DNA from: CAZHRC01 sp964533865
GTDB lineage: Bacteria > Bacillota > Clostridia > Tissierellales > Peptoniphilaceae
Reading direction: 5' to 3'
Assembly: GCA_964533865.1 (NCBI GenBank)
Contig: CAZHRC010000004.1
Span: forward strand, 1-64,000
DNA: 64,000 bases
Part shown: piece after piece, positions 43,954 through 52,940 of the stretch
Layout of the letters: each line of letters opens with the position of its first letter
How positions within the stretch are numbered: the first letter of the stretch is position 1
Program-made: the position numbers and the translations under genes
The notes under the pieces: model-generated
What the model saw: the letters and a program-made list of their open reading frames with translations, nothing else
Databases searched by the model: none
What the model was told of the DNA's origin: nothing

Positions 43954-45453
43954 TTATCGTTGGTCTTCTGCAAACTTTTTGAGAAGGGTTTCCACCTTTT
44001 CCCGCCCTTCGTCGACGGAAAAAATCATCCCGAAAAACTGCCATACCACATTTTTTTGGCGAACGATCATCATCTTGTCGTCCACACTCAAGTGGTAGCC
44101 TTCATCGATGGGAAGCGCTTTACCTGTATGGGGCCTGATGCTGTTGGCGACGACCACATCGAGCAAATCTTCAGCCGATGACGCCTGCTCGATCTCCTCT
44201 TTCGTCGCCGGAAACGGATAGGGAAAATCCAGCCCCATCAGTACGCTTTGAGTTTCTAGGTCACCATTATAGCGATTGATCGCCCTCTGTTTGAAACCGT
44301 GGTGCAGCTCCTTGGTTCGATCTGCGAGACAACGCTCGACTAAGTCCTTAGCAACGCTTTCGTTGAGACATTCTGCGTACTTCGTTTCTAATCGCCTGTC
44401 GCCACCAAACTGTGCAAAAACATAAGATGTGGGAACAAAAAAGCTGTGGCTCTTCAGAAAATAGATATCCCCAGGCATAATGTTTTCAATACGACTAGGA
44501 TCTTCACCTCGTATCAGCACGCGCTGCGATGCCATAATATTCTGTACCCTAGTCCACTGACTTGCAGCGCCTTCGGTTCCTATGAAGCCCAGAGTGGCTA
44601 AGAAAATCCCCATTGACAACATCATCCCCCCGATAATAAGCCCCGGTTTCCATTTTTCCCGGATCCTTCCCTCAAACTTAATGAAATATCGGGTCAACAT
44701 CCCCACTGAAGTGCCTAGAAATAAGATGTAAAGGCCGACGTTCTCCGTGTTTAGCGTTTTGATATCGATGATAATCGTCACCGCCACACTCAGTAGACAA
44801 ACCGCCAAAGACGCCAATCCCAACCCCAAAACCCCGCGCCACAAAAGGGAGGGTTTGCCGTTAAATCGATAAACCGCACCGAGTTCTCGTGACACTTTCC
44901 GGTTTCGACAATAAAACACCCACGTAAACAAAAACTCATAGGTGACGTACAGGAAAGCGAAGAGGGCAAACAGCGCCACAGGGATCGTGTAGTTGACCAA
45001 TAGCCCTTGTCTCGAATTGGCGATGTTGAGAATGATACTTAAAAAGAACCAAATCACCATAACAGATACGCTTAGAGCTGCCAATTGCTTTCTTACACGA
45101 TTTGCCACCAAGGTATTTTCCGACACCCCATCCGAGTAAATGGGTCGGTAGTCGTCCACATTTTTAGTATAAAACACCTCATAGTCTCTAACATGCCCGC
45201 CATTGATCCAACCCCGTCTTTCGCACGCCTCTCGAAACTCCGACACTTCAACCTTGTCGAGTCCCGTCCACACCCGTTCTCTTTCAAAGGGTACGATGGC
45301 ATAGGTCACCTCTTTGGGCTCTCCTTTTTCAAATACAAACAAGAAGTGGAACAACACGCGTTTTAAGTACCACCCCGCCTTCGCCTTGTTTTCCAACCAA
45401 GGAATCAGGGATTTATAGTTGGCAAGGGTCATATGGTTGATTGCGATCATCAT
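43954..45453 (-). CDS. DUF2812-domain membrane protein
   Basis: The protein has 499 residues. The N-terminal 125 residues carry a DUF2812 domain (LANYKSLIPWLENKAKAGWYLKRV, split over about 10-33, then FEREFREACERRGW-like text). Two pairs of transmembrane helices follow (about 135-180 and 205-290). The C-terminal part is predicted to be soluble and contains a second lipid-proximal region without known motifs. The gene overlaps the PadR regulator upstream by 4 bp; PadR-DUF2812 pairs are common in Firmicutes and are thought to respond to envelope stress. The function is unknown. Confidence 0.85.
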   Translation of the reverse strand: MMIAINHMTLANYKSLIPWLENKAKAGWYLKRVLFHFLFVFEKGEPKEVTYAIVPFERERVWTGLDKVEVSEFREACERRGWINGGHVRDYEVFYTKNVDDYRPIYSDGVSENTLVANRVRKQLAALSVSVMVIWFFLSIILNIANSRQGLLVNYTIPVALFALFAFLYVTYEFLFTWVFYCRNRKVSRELGAVYRFNGKPSLLWRGVLGLGLASLAVCLLSVAVTIIIDIKTLNTENVGLYILFLGTSVGMLTRYFIKFEGRIREKWKPGLIIGGMMLSMGIFLATLGFIGTEGAASQWTRVQNIMASQRVLIRGEDPSRIENIMPGDIYFLKSHSFFVPTSYVFAQFGGDRRLETKYAECLNESVAKDLVERCLADRTKELHHGFKQRAINRYNGDLETQSVLMGLDFPYPFPATKEEIEQASSAEDLLDVVVANSIRPHTGKALPIDEGYHLSVDDKMMIVRQKNVVWQFFGMIFSVDEGREKVETLLKKFAEDQR

Positions 45454-45764
45454 TCTTCTCCTTTCACCCGTTGGTAATCCATCAACAATAGTTCCAAGCG
45501 TTTCACTTCCTCTGCGAGGATATACTCCCCTGATGGGGTCAGCTGGTAGTGTTTTCGTTTGTTTTCCTGGGAAGCCAATGCAATGTACCCCTCGGATTCA
45601 AACCGTGCGAGAAGAGCGTAAACCGTCCCCGGTCCTAAATCGATCCGCCCAGAGGTCACCTGGTCCACATACGCCATGATTTCAATGCCATAGCGAGGTT
45701 TTTTCAGGCTCAGTAAAATGTAAAACATCGGCTCTGTCAACGTTTGTAACTGTTCGCGCGCCAC
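45450..45764 (-). CDS. PadR-family transcriptional regulator
   Basis: This 104-residue winged-helix repressor lacks the long C-terminal helical domain of PadR itself, so it belongs to the short class-2 type. The DNA-binding part contains MFYILLSLKKPRYGIEIMAYV and GTVYALLARFESEGYI, and the wing is KRKHYQLTPSGEYIL. The start is GTG with GGAGGGGGTATC upstream. Two dyads in its own promoter make autoregulation likely. Confidence 0.93.
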   Translation of the reverse strand: MAREQLQTLTEPMFYILLSLKKPRYGIEIMAYVDQVTSGRIDLGPGTVYALLARFESEGYIALASQENKRKHYQLTPSGEYILAEEVKRLELLLMDYQRVKGEE

Positions 45765-45788
45765 GATACCCCCTCCTATTCTTATTAA

Positions 45789-45803
45789 TATCGAGTCTCG
45801 ATA
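45789..45803. promoter_or_regulatory. Operator dyad downstream of the padR promoter
   Basis: TATCGAG T CTCGATA is a perfect 7-bp inverted repeat around one base. It lies about +5 to +19 of the predicted padR transcript and has the same half-sites as the dyad inside the promoter spacer. Confidence 0.65.
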
Positions 45804-45814
45804 GTCTTTGTTTT

Positions 45815-45843
45815 ATTTTATATCGATACTCGATAGTTGTCAA
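45815..45843 (-). promoter_or_regulatory. padR promoter with an operator in the spacer
   Basis: TTGACA (45843-45838) and TAAAAT (45820-45815) are separated by 17 bp, very close to the sigma-A consensus. The spacer itself is the dyad TATCGAGTATCGATA read on this strand (45821-45835), so a bound repressor would block polymerase directly. PadR autoregulation is the likely use. Confidence 0.75.
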
Positions 45844-45956
45844 TGAAAAATTACTGATTCGATTAGTCTCCCCGTACCGAGATTTGATACAGTCCATCTT
45901 GTTCGTTGTCTCACATTATGTTAGCATTGTGATACTACGATAAGTGAGGTGCCTCG

Positions 45957-47819
45957 ATGAATGAACTGATTTTTGTCGTACCCAATACTCGAATAGCCGA
46001 AACCATTACACGCGTTGTTCAGTCTAGAAATTACCACTTTCCTGTTCACAGCGCGAGTAAAGAGCGAGCCCTTGACATCGTCAAAAAAGAAATCGTCAAT
46101 GGCGCTAAAGTTGTGATCAGTCTTGGAGTCACTGCCGAATATTTGAAAGCAAACATCGACATACCTGTGATCAAAATGCTCTACTCCGAATTTGAATTCA
46201 TTTCAGCCATACGTGAAGGTTTGGAATTCTCTGACCGTGTAGCTGTTATAGGATCTGATGACATCGCATACTTAACCGAAAGATTATTGCGAATCTTTGA
46301 TAAGAAAGTCGGTGTTTTTACCCTAAACCTATGGGAGCCCATCGACTTACAAGCCAAAAGAGTGCTCGATCGTGGCTACGAGGTTATTATCAGTGGCACG
46401 CCATCGGTGGAAGAAGCCATCCGCCATAAAAAGTTTGGCATCCTTCCTGATATCGACGCGAAAATCGTCGAATTCAATATGGACAACGCGCTCTATATTC
46501 TTCAATTACTCCAAGAGACCGAAGAACGCTATCAAACAATGGATGCTATCTTGCACTGCACGTCTGAAGGTCTCATTGGAACTGATGCTCATGACCATAT
46601 TATTTTTACCAATCCTACGGCGGAACGCATTATGGGCGCCCATAGAGATGTCCTCCACCAGCAGTCTTTTCGAAAAGCACTCGCTTCACAGGGCCTTATC
46701 GACGTTCTCGATGACCATACTCCTGAAGCCACTAAAAAACCCGAGAAACTCATCGTCACAAGTAGCCTGCCCGTCGTCGTTAAGGATTGTGAAATCGGTC
46801 ATGTGTACGCCTTAAAAGAAGTCGAAGAGATTCAAGCTCTCGAGCAACGCATACGAAAAGAACTCATTGCAAAAGGCCATTTTGCCAAACATACTTTTGC
46901 CGATATCATAGGCAATAGCCATACGATGAAACGTCTTAAAGCGACTTCTAAAAAATACGCTCCTCATACGAGCTCCATACTTATTCACGGCCAGAGTGGC
47001 ACGGGCAAAGAGCTTTTCGCACAAAGTATACACCATGCAAGTCTTCGATCCCATGAGGCCTTCGTCGCTGTAAACTGTGCCGCATTACCCGAACAACTCC
47101 TCGAGAGTGAACTCTTTGGCTACGTAAAAGGCGCCTTTACAGGCGCTCGACAGGAAGGAAAGCCTGGACTCTTTGAAATGGCCCATAAAGGCACGCTATT
47201 TCTTGATGAAATTGGTGAAATGCCTCTTTCTATGCAAGCGCGGCTTCTTCGTGTATTACAGGAGCGTGAGGTTCACCGAATTGGTGATGACAAAGTCATT
47301 CCTGTCGATGTTAGGCTTCTATCCGCAACAAATCGAGATCTGACAGCAATGATTACGAAAGGCGAGTTTAGAGAGGACCTTTATTATCGCTTGTGTATCC
47401 TAGAACTCAAGCTTCCACCTCTGAGCCAACACGCAGATGATATCCCAGAAATCGTACAACACCTCCTTGTGAAAAGAGCTCAAGAGCTAAACATCCCCAA
47501 ACTAAGCATGTCTGCATCATTAATGGATCGCTTAACAGCATTGCCATGGCCAGGCAATGTACGGCAACTCAGCAATTTCATCGAACGTCTTTCGATCATG
47601 TCAGAGAATCACATTCTGGATAATGATGACTTCGATGAAATCCTACAATTGTCTCCTCTCACACCCCATGACACACATTCTAATGATCTCGCTTCCAAAG
47701 AGCTACATGCTATCGAACAAGCGCTACAACAATCAAAGGGAAATAAATCAAAAGCTGCAAAACTCTTGGGCATCCATCCTTCCACTTTATGGCGTAAGCT
47801 TAAGAAACACCATCTCTAA
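45957..47819 (+). CDS. Sigma-54-dependent activator with PrpR N-terminal domain
   Basis: This is a 620-residue transcription activator. Residues 1-190 match the PrpR_N sensory domain (two periplasmic-binding-like lobes that bind a small organic acid). A PAS-like region (about 195-300) precedes the AAA+ ATPase domain. Walker A is GQSGTGKE near residue 345, GAFTGA near 391 contacts sigma-54, and LFLDEIGEM is Walker B. A Fis-type HTH ends the protein (NKSKAAKLLGIHPSTLWRKL). It likely senses the acid handled by the downstream dehydratase and activates the -24/-12 promoter. The ATG follows GTGAGGTGCCTCG. Confidence 0.93.
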   Translation: MNELIFVVPNTRIAETITRVVQSRNYHFPVHSASKERALDIVKKEIVNGAKVVISLGVTAEYLKANIDIPVIKMLYSEFEFISAIREGLEFSDRVAVIGSDDIAYLTERLLRIFDKKVGVFTLNLWEPIDLQAKRVLDRGYEVIISGTPSVEEAIRHKKFGILPDIDAKIVEFNMDNALYILQLLQETEERYQTMDAILHCTSEGLIGTDAHDHIIFTNPTAERIMGAHRDVLHQQSFRKALASQGLIDVLDDHTPEATKKPEKLIVTSSLPVVVKDCEIGHVYALKEVEEIQALEQRIRKELIAKGHFAKHTFADIIGNSHTMKRLKATSKKYAPHTSSILIHGQSGTGKELFAQSIHHASLRSHEAFVAVNCAALPEQLLESELFGYVKGAFTGARQEGKPGLFEMAHKGTLFLDEIGEMPLSMQARLLRVLQEREVHRIGDDKVIPVDVRLLSATNRDLTAMITKGEFREDLYYRLCILELKLPPLSQHADDIPEIVQHLLVKRAQELNIPKLSMSASLMDRLTALPWPGNVRQLSNFIERLSIMSENHILDNDDFDEILQLSPLTPHDTHSNDLASKELHAIEQALQQSKGNKSKAAKLLGIHPSTLWRKLKKHHL

Positions 47820-47837
47820 TCATTGCAGACTCGCATA

Positions 47838-47854
47838 GCACAATTGCATTGTGC
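47838..47854. promoter_or_regulatory. Palindromic upstream activating site
   Basis: GCACAAT TGC ATTGTGC is a perfect 7-bp inverted repeat with a 3-bp centre. It lies about 57 bp upstream of the -24/-12 promoter, at a position and symmetry typical for enhancer binding by a sigma-54 activator's Fis-type HTH dimer. A related half-site (ATTGTG) sits at about 45924 near the activator's own start. Confidence 0.6.
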
Positions 47855-47872
47855 AATGATTTGAGGTATAAA

Positions 47873-47905
47873 AAGGTCTGAAAACCCCGGTTTTCAGACC
47901 TTTCT
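47873..47905 (+). terminator. Terminator after the activator gene
   Basis: AGGTCTGAAAACC and GGTTTTCAGACCT form a 13-bp stem around a tight C-rich loop, followed by TTCTT. It lies between the upstream activating site and the -24/-12 promoter. Confidence 0.8.
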
Positions 47906-47910
47906 TATTT

Positions 47911-47926
47911 TGGCATGATACTTGCT
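47911..47926 (+). promoter_or_regulatory. Sigma-54 (-24/-12) promoter
   Basis: TGGCATGATACTTGCT matches the sigma-54 consensus TGGCACG-N4-TTGCW. GG and GC are separated by exactly 10 bp as required. It lies 39 bp upstream of the dehydratase start and is the expected target of the activator encoded just upstream. Confidence 0.85.
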
Positions 47927-47964
47927 TCTAAATTTAAGTACATTTCTTAAAAGGAGGCAATGAT

Positions 47965-49614
47965 TTGAAAGAAAACCCTAAGATAACCGATGCTTACTAC
48001 ACAGGATTAATGGGAGCGTCAGGTTATGGTTGTGAGGAGCTAAAAAATCCGGTGATTGGTATTGTAAATTCCTGGACGGAAGCCAATCCTGGACACAAAC
48101 CACTGCAAGAACTCGCAGCATATGTAAAAGAAGGTATCTGGAGCGCTGGAGGTACCCCTGTCGAATTCAACGTCCCAGCGCCTTGTGATGGCATAGCACA
48201 GGGAAGTGGGATGTACTTTGTATTGCCACAGAGAGACCTTATCGCTGCATCGATAGAAGCCATGGTCAAGGCACACGATTTCGATGGATTAGTCTTTCTA
48301 GGTTCCTGTGATAAAATCATACCTGGCATGTTGATGGCAGCGGCGTTAATAGATAAACCCAGTATATTGCTCACCGCTGGCGCTATGCTACCTTACGAAG
48401 CCGATGACGGTATCACCTACACCACGCCTGACTTAAAAGAAGCCATTGGGAGGCGAAACAAAGGCCTAATCAGTGAGGATGTTTTTGATGATTATAAAGA
48501 TAACATCTGTTTTTCCTGTGGGACTTGTTCAATGTACGGTACCGCCAACACAATGGGCGTCTTTGCAGAGGTCATTGGATTAACGCCCTTCGACAGTGTT
48601 ACTTCTTTGTTTTCTTCATCCGTAAAAATGCGCCAGTCTAGACAAGCAGGTCGAAGGATTGTCGATTTGACACGCCGTGGCGTGACTGCCAAGACTTTTC
48701 TGACGCGTGAAAGCCTTTCAAATGGCATAAAGCACATCTCCGCAACCGGAGGATCAACTAATGCTTTTCTTCACGTGATTGCTTTGGCAAAAGTGTTGGG
48801 CATCCCACTCTCTTTGAAAGACTTTGACGACATTCAAGCGACTGTCCCGTTGATTGCCAAGTTTAAGCCATCCTCCCCATATAATCTTCAAGACTATCAT
48901 CGAGCTGGTGGTGTTAGAGGAAGTCTATCGATAATACGCGGCTACCTAGAAACTACTACCCCTCATGTGATGGGCGGTACGCTGGGAAGTATTTTAGATG
49001 CTTACCATCGACCAATTAACTCTGAGATTATTAGACCACTCGATAAAGCTTATGGAAAAGACGGAAGCTTTGCCGTGCTCTATGGCAATCTCGCGCCAAA
49101 TGGATCCGTCATAAAAAAAAGTGGTGTCGTTCCTGAGATGTTCCATCACAGAGGTCCTGCCGTGGTCTGCAATTGCGAAGAAGAAGTGCGTGAACTTCTT
49201 TTAAACAACGACATTCAACCTGGAAGCGTATTAGTTATCCGCTATGAAGGACCTAAAGGAGGCCCCGGCATGCGTGAACTCTCCATTCCAGCAGCTATGC
49301 TCGTGGGAATGGGCCTTCACACCTCTGTCGCCATGATCACTGATGGAAGATTTTCTGGCGCTACAAGAGGTCCATGTGTTGGTCACATCACCCCAGAAGC
49401 CTGGGAAGGTGGCCCGTTAGCCATCGTCAAAAACGGCGACATCATCGCCATCGATGTCGATAATGGGACTATCGATTTAGAACTTGACGATGAAGAAATC
49501 GCAAACCGACTAAGTCGACTAACCCATCCGATAAAGGAAACCAGTGGGCTCCTTACCCGCTATCGAAGGTTAGTTTCAGGTGCTGAGAACGGTGCCTTAT
49601 GGCTTTACGATTAA
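47965..49614 (+). CDS. IlvD/Edd-family dehydratase, probably sugar-acid
   Basis: The protein has 549 residues starting at TTG 47965, seven bases after AAAGGAGG; an ATG nearer the site runs into a stop. Iron-sulfur cysteines are in GSCDKIIPGML (about 113) and CFSCGTCSMYGTANTM (about 182-197). Later signatures GPKGGPGMRELSIP and TDGRFSGATRGPCVGHITPEA are complete. The family dehydrates dihydroxy-acids or aldonic acids. Because it sits with a GntP permease under a PrpR-type activator, catabolism of a hydroxy acid is more likely than valine synthesis. The substrate is unknown. Confidence 0.9.
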   Translation: MKENPKITDAYYTGLMGASGYGCEELKNPVIGIVNSWTEANPGHKPLQELAAYVKEGIWSAGGTPVEFNVPAPCDGIAQGSGMYFVLPQRDLIAASIEAMVKAHDFDGLVFLGSCDKIIPGMLMAAALIDKPSILLTAGAMLPYEADDGITYTTPDLKEAIGRRNKGLISEDVFDDYKDNICFSCGTCSMYGTANTMGVFAEVIGLTPFDSVTSLFSSSVKMRQSRQAGRRIVDLTRRGVTAKTFLTRESLSNGIKHISATGGSTNAFLHVIALAKVLGIPLSLKDFDDIQATVPLIAKFKPSSPYNLQDYHRAGGVRGSLSIIRGYLETTTPHVMGGTLGSILDAYHRPINSEIIRPLDKAYGKDGSFAVLYGNLAPNGSVIKKSGVVPEMFHHRGPAVVCNCEEEVRELLLNNDIQPGSVLVIRYEGPKGGPGMRELSIPAAMLVGMGLHTSVAMITDGRFSGATRGPCVGHITPEAWEGGPLAIVKNGDIIAIDVDNGTIDLELDDEEIANRLSRLTHPIKETSGLLTRYRRLVSGAENGALWLYD

Positions 49615-49661
49615 CTCGGATGACTTTGCTCATCTTATAGGAAAACTATGGAGGTTTCAAA

Positions 49662-51005
49662 ATGACTATAATGATTCCCTTTTTAATCGGCCTTGCTTTT
49701 ATGATGTTTCTAATGATCAAAACAAAAGCAGGTCCTCTCGTTTCTATGCTTTTAGCTGCCCTATTGATTGGAATGACCTGTGGCTTAACTGGTCTAGAAA
49801 CCATTAACGCCATCACAACAGGCTTTGGCAACACCTGTAAAGGAATCGGTATTGTGATTATCTTCGGTACCATACTCGGAGAATACTTAGAGAAATCCAA
49901 TGCCACGCAACGCATCGCCACGACCATGTTGAAATTATCTGGCGAAAAAAATGCAGATCTCGCCCTCACCGCTACAGGATATCTGGTATCAATCCCTGTC
50001 TTTGTCGATGTGGCCTTGATCATGATCGCACCATTATGCAAAGCCATCGCCAAAAAATCTAAAAAACTCGTCGGTCCGTTGGCTGTCGCACTTTCTGGTG
50101 CATTACTCTGCACCAACACCTTTGTGGCTCCAACGCCGGCTCCTCTTTCCATCGTCGGTATTTTAGGCATCGATGTTGGACAATCGATTCTTTACGGCTT
50201 ATTGGTGGCTGCGATTGGAAGTATCGCCGTTTGGGCATTTGCCCGTTTCTATTTGTCCAAAAAGCCAGAAAGCTGGTACTCTTACTTAAGTACGGCGATT
50301 CTAGAAGAAGATGCTACACCCGAAGCCGATGAAAAGGACATGCCCGGTTTCCTTCGATCGATTTCCCCTATCCTGGTACCGGTTATGCTCATCCTATTGA
50401 ATACTACCTGTAGCATGCTATTACCGGAAGGTTCTCCTGTGCTTGAAATCACCAAATTCATCGGAAACTCCAATATCGCACTGGCACTGGGAACGATCTG
50501 GGCTGTCGTTATGCTCTTTAAACATCTACCGGCAGGCGAATCCTTTGATGCCGTCAATAACGCTATGAAAGCCTGCGGCCCTGTTATTTTTATAACCGCT
50601 GCTGGCGGATCTTTAGCTCGGGTCATCAACGAAACAGGGGTAGGGGAACTCTTAGCAGATTTTTTAGTCGCCAGCCCACTTCCCGCCATCTTGGTACCTT
50701 TTCTGATTTGTGGATTTTCAAAGTTTGCTCAAGGATCCGCTTCGGTCGCCGTCATCATGGCTGCTACGCTCACCCTACCCTTGACCACTGCGGGAGCCAT
50801 ACACCCTATTATTGCATTTCTCGCAATTTGTGCTGGTAGCCAACTCGGCTCCCACGTCAACAACAGTTTTTTCTGGGTCTTTGCCAACCTTTTTGGCTAC
50901 GACACTAAAACCGCTATGAAAACCTTGGTTGTCGGTCAACACATCATCGCTTTTGTCACCTTAGCTGCTACATTTGTACTTAGTTTTGTACTTCCACCTC
51001 TATAA
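49662..51005 (+). CDS. GntP-family gluconate/hydroxy-acid permease
   Basis: This 447-residue membrane permease has about twelve helices. GntP-family blocks are GFGNTCKGIGIVIIFGTILGEYLEKSNAT (split about 56-84), VDVALIMIAPLCKAIAKKSKK, CTNTFVAPTPAPLSIVGILG and the late QLGSHVNNSFFWVFANLFG. It would import the acid consumed by the dehydratase. It follows that gene by 47 bp with GGAGGTTTCAAA before the ATG, and a terminator follows. Confidence 0.92.
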   Translation: MTIMIPFLIGLAFMMFLMIKTKAGPLVSMLLAALLIGMTCGLTGLETINAITTGFGNTCKGIGIVIIFGTILGEYLEKSNATQRIATTMLKLSGEKNADLALTATGYLVSIPVFVDVALIMIAPLCKAIAKKSKKLVGPLAVALSGALLCTNTFVAPTPAPLSIVGILGIDVGQSILYGLLVAAIGSIAVWAFARFYLSKKPESWYSYLSTAILEEDATPEADEKDMPGFLRSISPILVPVMLILLNTTCSMLLPEGSPVLEITKFIGNSNIALALGTIWAVVMLFKHLPAGESFDAVNNAMKACGPVIFITAAGGSLARVINETGVGELLADFLVASPLPAILVPFLICGFSKFAQGSASVAVIMAATLTLPLTTAGAIHPIIAFLAICAGSQLGSHVNNSFFWVFANLFGYDTKTAMKTLVVGQHIIAFVTLAATFVLSFVLPPL

Positions 51006-51080
51006 CATCACCCATCATTTTAACCAACGATGTAGGTTGACCTTCTCTAGACTTTGTAGGTTATCTACGGCTATTGAGCT

Positions 51081-51117
51081 CAAAACAGCCCATCCGATTA
51101 CCGGATGGGCTGTTTGT
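51081..51117. terminator. Terminator after the GntP permease
   Basis: AAACAGCCCATCCG and CGGATGGGCTGTTT form a 14-bp stem with a 4-5 nt loop and end in TTTGT. It lies between the plus-strand permease and the converging uppP gene. Confidence 0.85.
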
Positions 51118-51152
51118 ATTCATCGCTATTTGCGAACCATCATTGTTGTATA

Positions 51153-52079
51153 TTACACCGTCTTTACCAAGGTGAAAAACACAACCACGATCAATCCCAA
51201 CACGATGCGGTAGTAGCCGAAAGGAACGAAGTTGTTTTTTTGGATGTAGGATAAAAACTTGCGGATGACAAACAGGGCGACTAGAAAGGACAAAACCATT
51301 CCCGCCAAGATGAGCAACCACTGATAAGACGAAAAGGCGGCGCTGTTTTTGACGACTTTTAAGAGAGTCGCTCCCAACATGGTGGGTATGGCGAGGAAGA
51401 AGGAGAAATCCGCCGCGGCGACGCGACTTGTCCCAAGTAGCATGGCACCTATAATGGTGGCGGCAGAGCGACTCGTCCCTGGCACCATGGCCATACACTG
51501 AAAACAACCGATGAGAAAAGCGGTTTTGTATCCGATGTCGTCAACCGATGTCATTTTAAAGTCGGAGGATGTTCCTTGTCGGCGTTCGATGAGGATGATG
51601 AATATCCCCCAGACCACCAAGGTGGTGGCGACGACGTAAACATTGAACAGGTGAGCATCGATCCAATCGTCAAATAAAAAGCCCAAAACCGCTGCCGGGA
51701 TGAGACCGATGATGACTTTTGTCCACAGAATCACGGTTTGACCGTCAAAGAGTCGGTTAAACTTTACTCGCGTTCGATAATAGGACTGAGACTTGGCGTT
51801 CATGGCATCGTAGTTTTTAGGCAGTTGGTACTTAGCGATGCGCTCTTCGCTGTTTGGATTTCTAAAGGGATTGAGCTTTCCAAAGTACAGCACGACCACC
51901 GCCATAATCGCCCCAAGCTGGATAATGACGTTGAAGGCATTTGAAAAGACCTCGGGTTCAAGTTTTACAAATTCATTGACCAAGATTAAGTGGCCGGTGG
52001 AGCTGATGGGTAAAAACTCCGTCACCCCTTCTACGATGCTCAGCACTAGCACCCTTAATAAATCTAATGTCAGGTTCAT
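51153..52079 (-). CDS. uppP: Undecaprenyl-diphosphatase
   Basis: This 308-residue membrane enzyme recycles the wall-lipid carrier by removing a phosphate from undecaprenyl diphosphate, and in excess gives bacitracin resistance. The catalytic motifs are VEGVTEFLPISSTGHL (about 16-31) and MVPGTSRSAATI (about 208-219), with about eight helices. The protein is longer than usual (about 270) because of an extra loop after helix 2 (residues 70-115, rich in Lys/Arg/Tyr). The start follows GAGGAGACAACC. Confidence 0.95.
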   Translation of the reverse strand: MNLTLDLLRVLVLSIVEGVTEFLPISSTGHLILVNEFVKLEPEVFSNAFNVIIQLGAIMAVVVLYFGKLNPFRNPNSEERIAKYQLPKNYDAMNAKSQSYYRTRVKFNRLFDGQTVILWTKVIIGLIPAAVLGFLFDDWIDAHLFNVYVVATTLVVWGIFIILIERRQGTSSDFKMTSVDDIGYKTAFLIGCFQCMAMVPGTSRSAATIIGAMLLGTSRVAAADFSFFLAIPTMLGATLLKVVKNSAAFSSYQWLLILAGMVLSFLVALFVIRKFLSYIQKNNFVPFGYYRIVLGLIVVVFFTLVKTV

Positions 52080-52098
52080 GGTTGTCTCCTCTTTTGAT

Positions 52099-52932
52099 TT
52101 AATAATCCTCTAAAAAGCTGTGATCCACGCCTTTGAGTTTATAGCCGAGCACTCGATCCACATTGACGTTTTGCCCACTGCGATAGATGGAATGCTCCAC
52201 ATCTTTGTGTTTGAGTTTGAGCTCGGCAATCAACTCTTTAATGTAAGCCCTTGTGGAATCGAGATTGCGCTCAGTGACTACACAGGCGCAGTCCAGTGCA
52301 TTTAGCGCACAGTAGTTGCGCCAAGCGACGATCCAATACTCTTCGATAAAGGTCATAGGCCGTATGAGTTCCATTCCTTCAAAGTTTTGGGCTTTGAGTT
52401 TTGGCATCATCGTTTGGTAATTCCCTGCGTAGAGTACATTCATCAAGGTGGTTTCAATAATGTCGTTATAGTGGTGACCTAAAGCCAACTTATTGCATCC
52501 GAGTTCCTTCGCCTTTGCGTACAAAAAACCTCGGCGCATCCGCGCACACAAGTAGCAGGGTTTCTTTTCATCCATCATCTGAGAGACTTCAAATACGTCA
52601 GAATCGTAGATCTTCACAGGAATGCCCAAGCGCTCGCAATTGTCTTCCAACAACGTGCGATACTCTTTTTTGTAGCCAGGATCCATGGTGATAAACTCTA
52701 AGTCAAAATTGTCTTTGCCGTGTTTTTTGAGCTCTTGAAACAACTTTGCCAACAACATGGAGTCTTTGCCTCCTGAGATAGCGACGGCGATTTTATCGCC
52801 TTCTTCAACGAGTTCATAGGTTTTTATGGCTTTGATAAACGGGCCCCACAGCTCTTTGCGGTATTTTTTTATTATCGATCGCTCCATGAGCATCAAGCTT
52901 GGAGCGGTATGTTTTGATGTATTGGATTCCAA
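52099..52932 (-). CDS. TtcA/TtuA-type PP-loop tRNA-thiolation ATPase
   Basis: I place the start at TTG 52932, four bases after GGAGG, giving 277 residues; a longer frame would begin inside the DUF296 gene. The PP-loop SGGKDSM is near residue 57. The motif KPCYLCARMRRGFLY holds the CxxC pair, and ALGHHYNDIIETTLMN is a second family signature. In TtcA relatives these cysteines bind an iron-sulfur cluster used to thiolate tRNA. It follows the DUF296 gene by 8 bp and precedes uppP. Confidence 0.9.
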   Translation of the reverse strand: MESNTSKHTAPSLMLMERSIIKKYRKELWGPFIKAIKTYELVEEGDKIAVAISGGKDSMLLAKLFQELKKHGKDNFDLEFITMDPGYKKEYRTLLEDNCERLGIPVKIYDSDVFEVSQMMDEKKPCYLCARMRRGFLYAKAKELGCNKLALGHHYNDIIETTLMNVLYAGNYQTMMPKLKAQNFEGMELIRPMTFIEEYWIVAWRNYCALNALDCACVVTERNLDSTRAYIKELIAELKLKHKDVEHSIYRSGQNVNVDRVLGYKLKGVDHSFLEDY

Positions 52933-52940
52933 GTCGCCTC

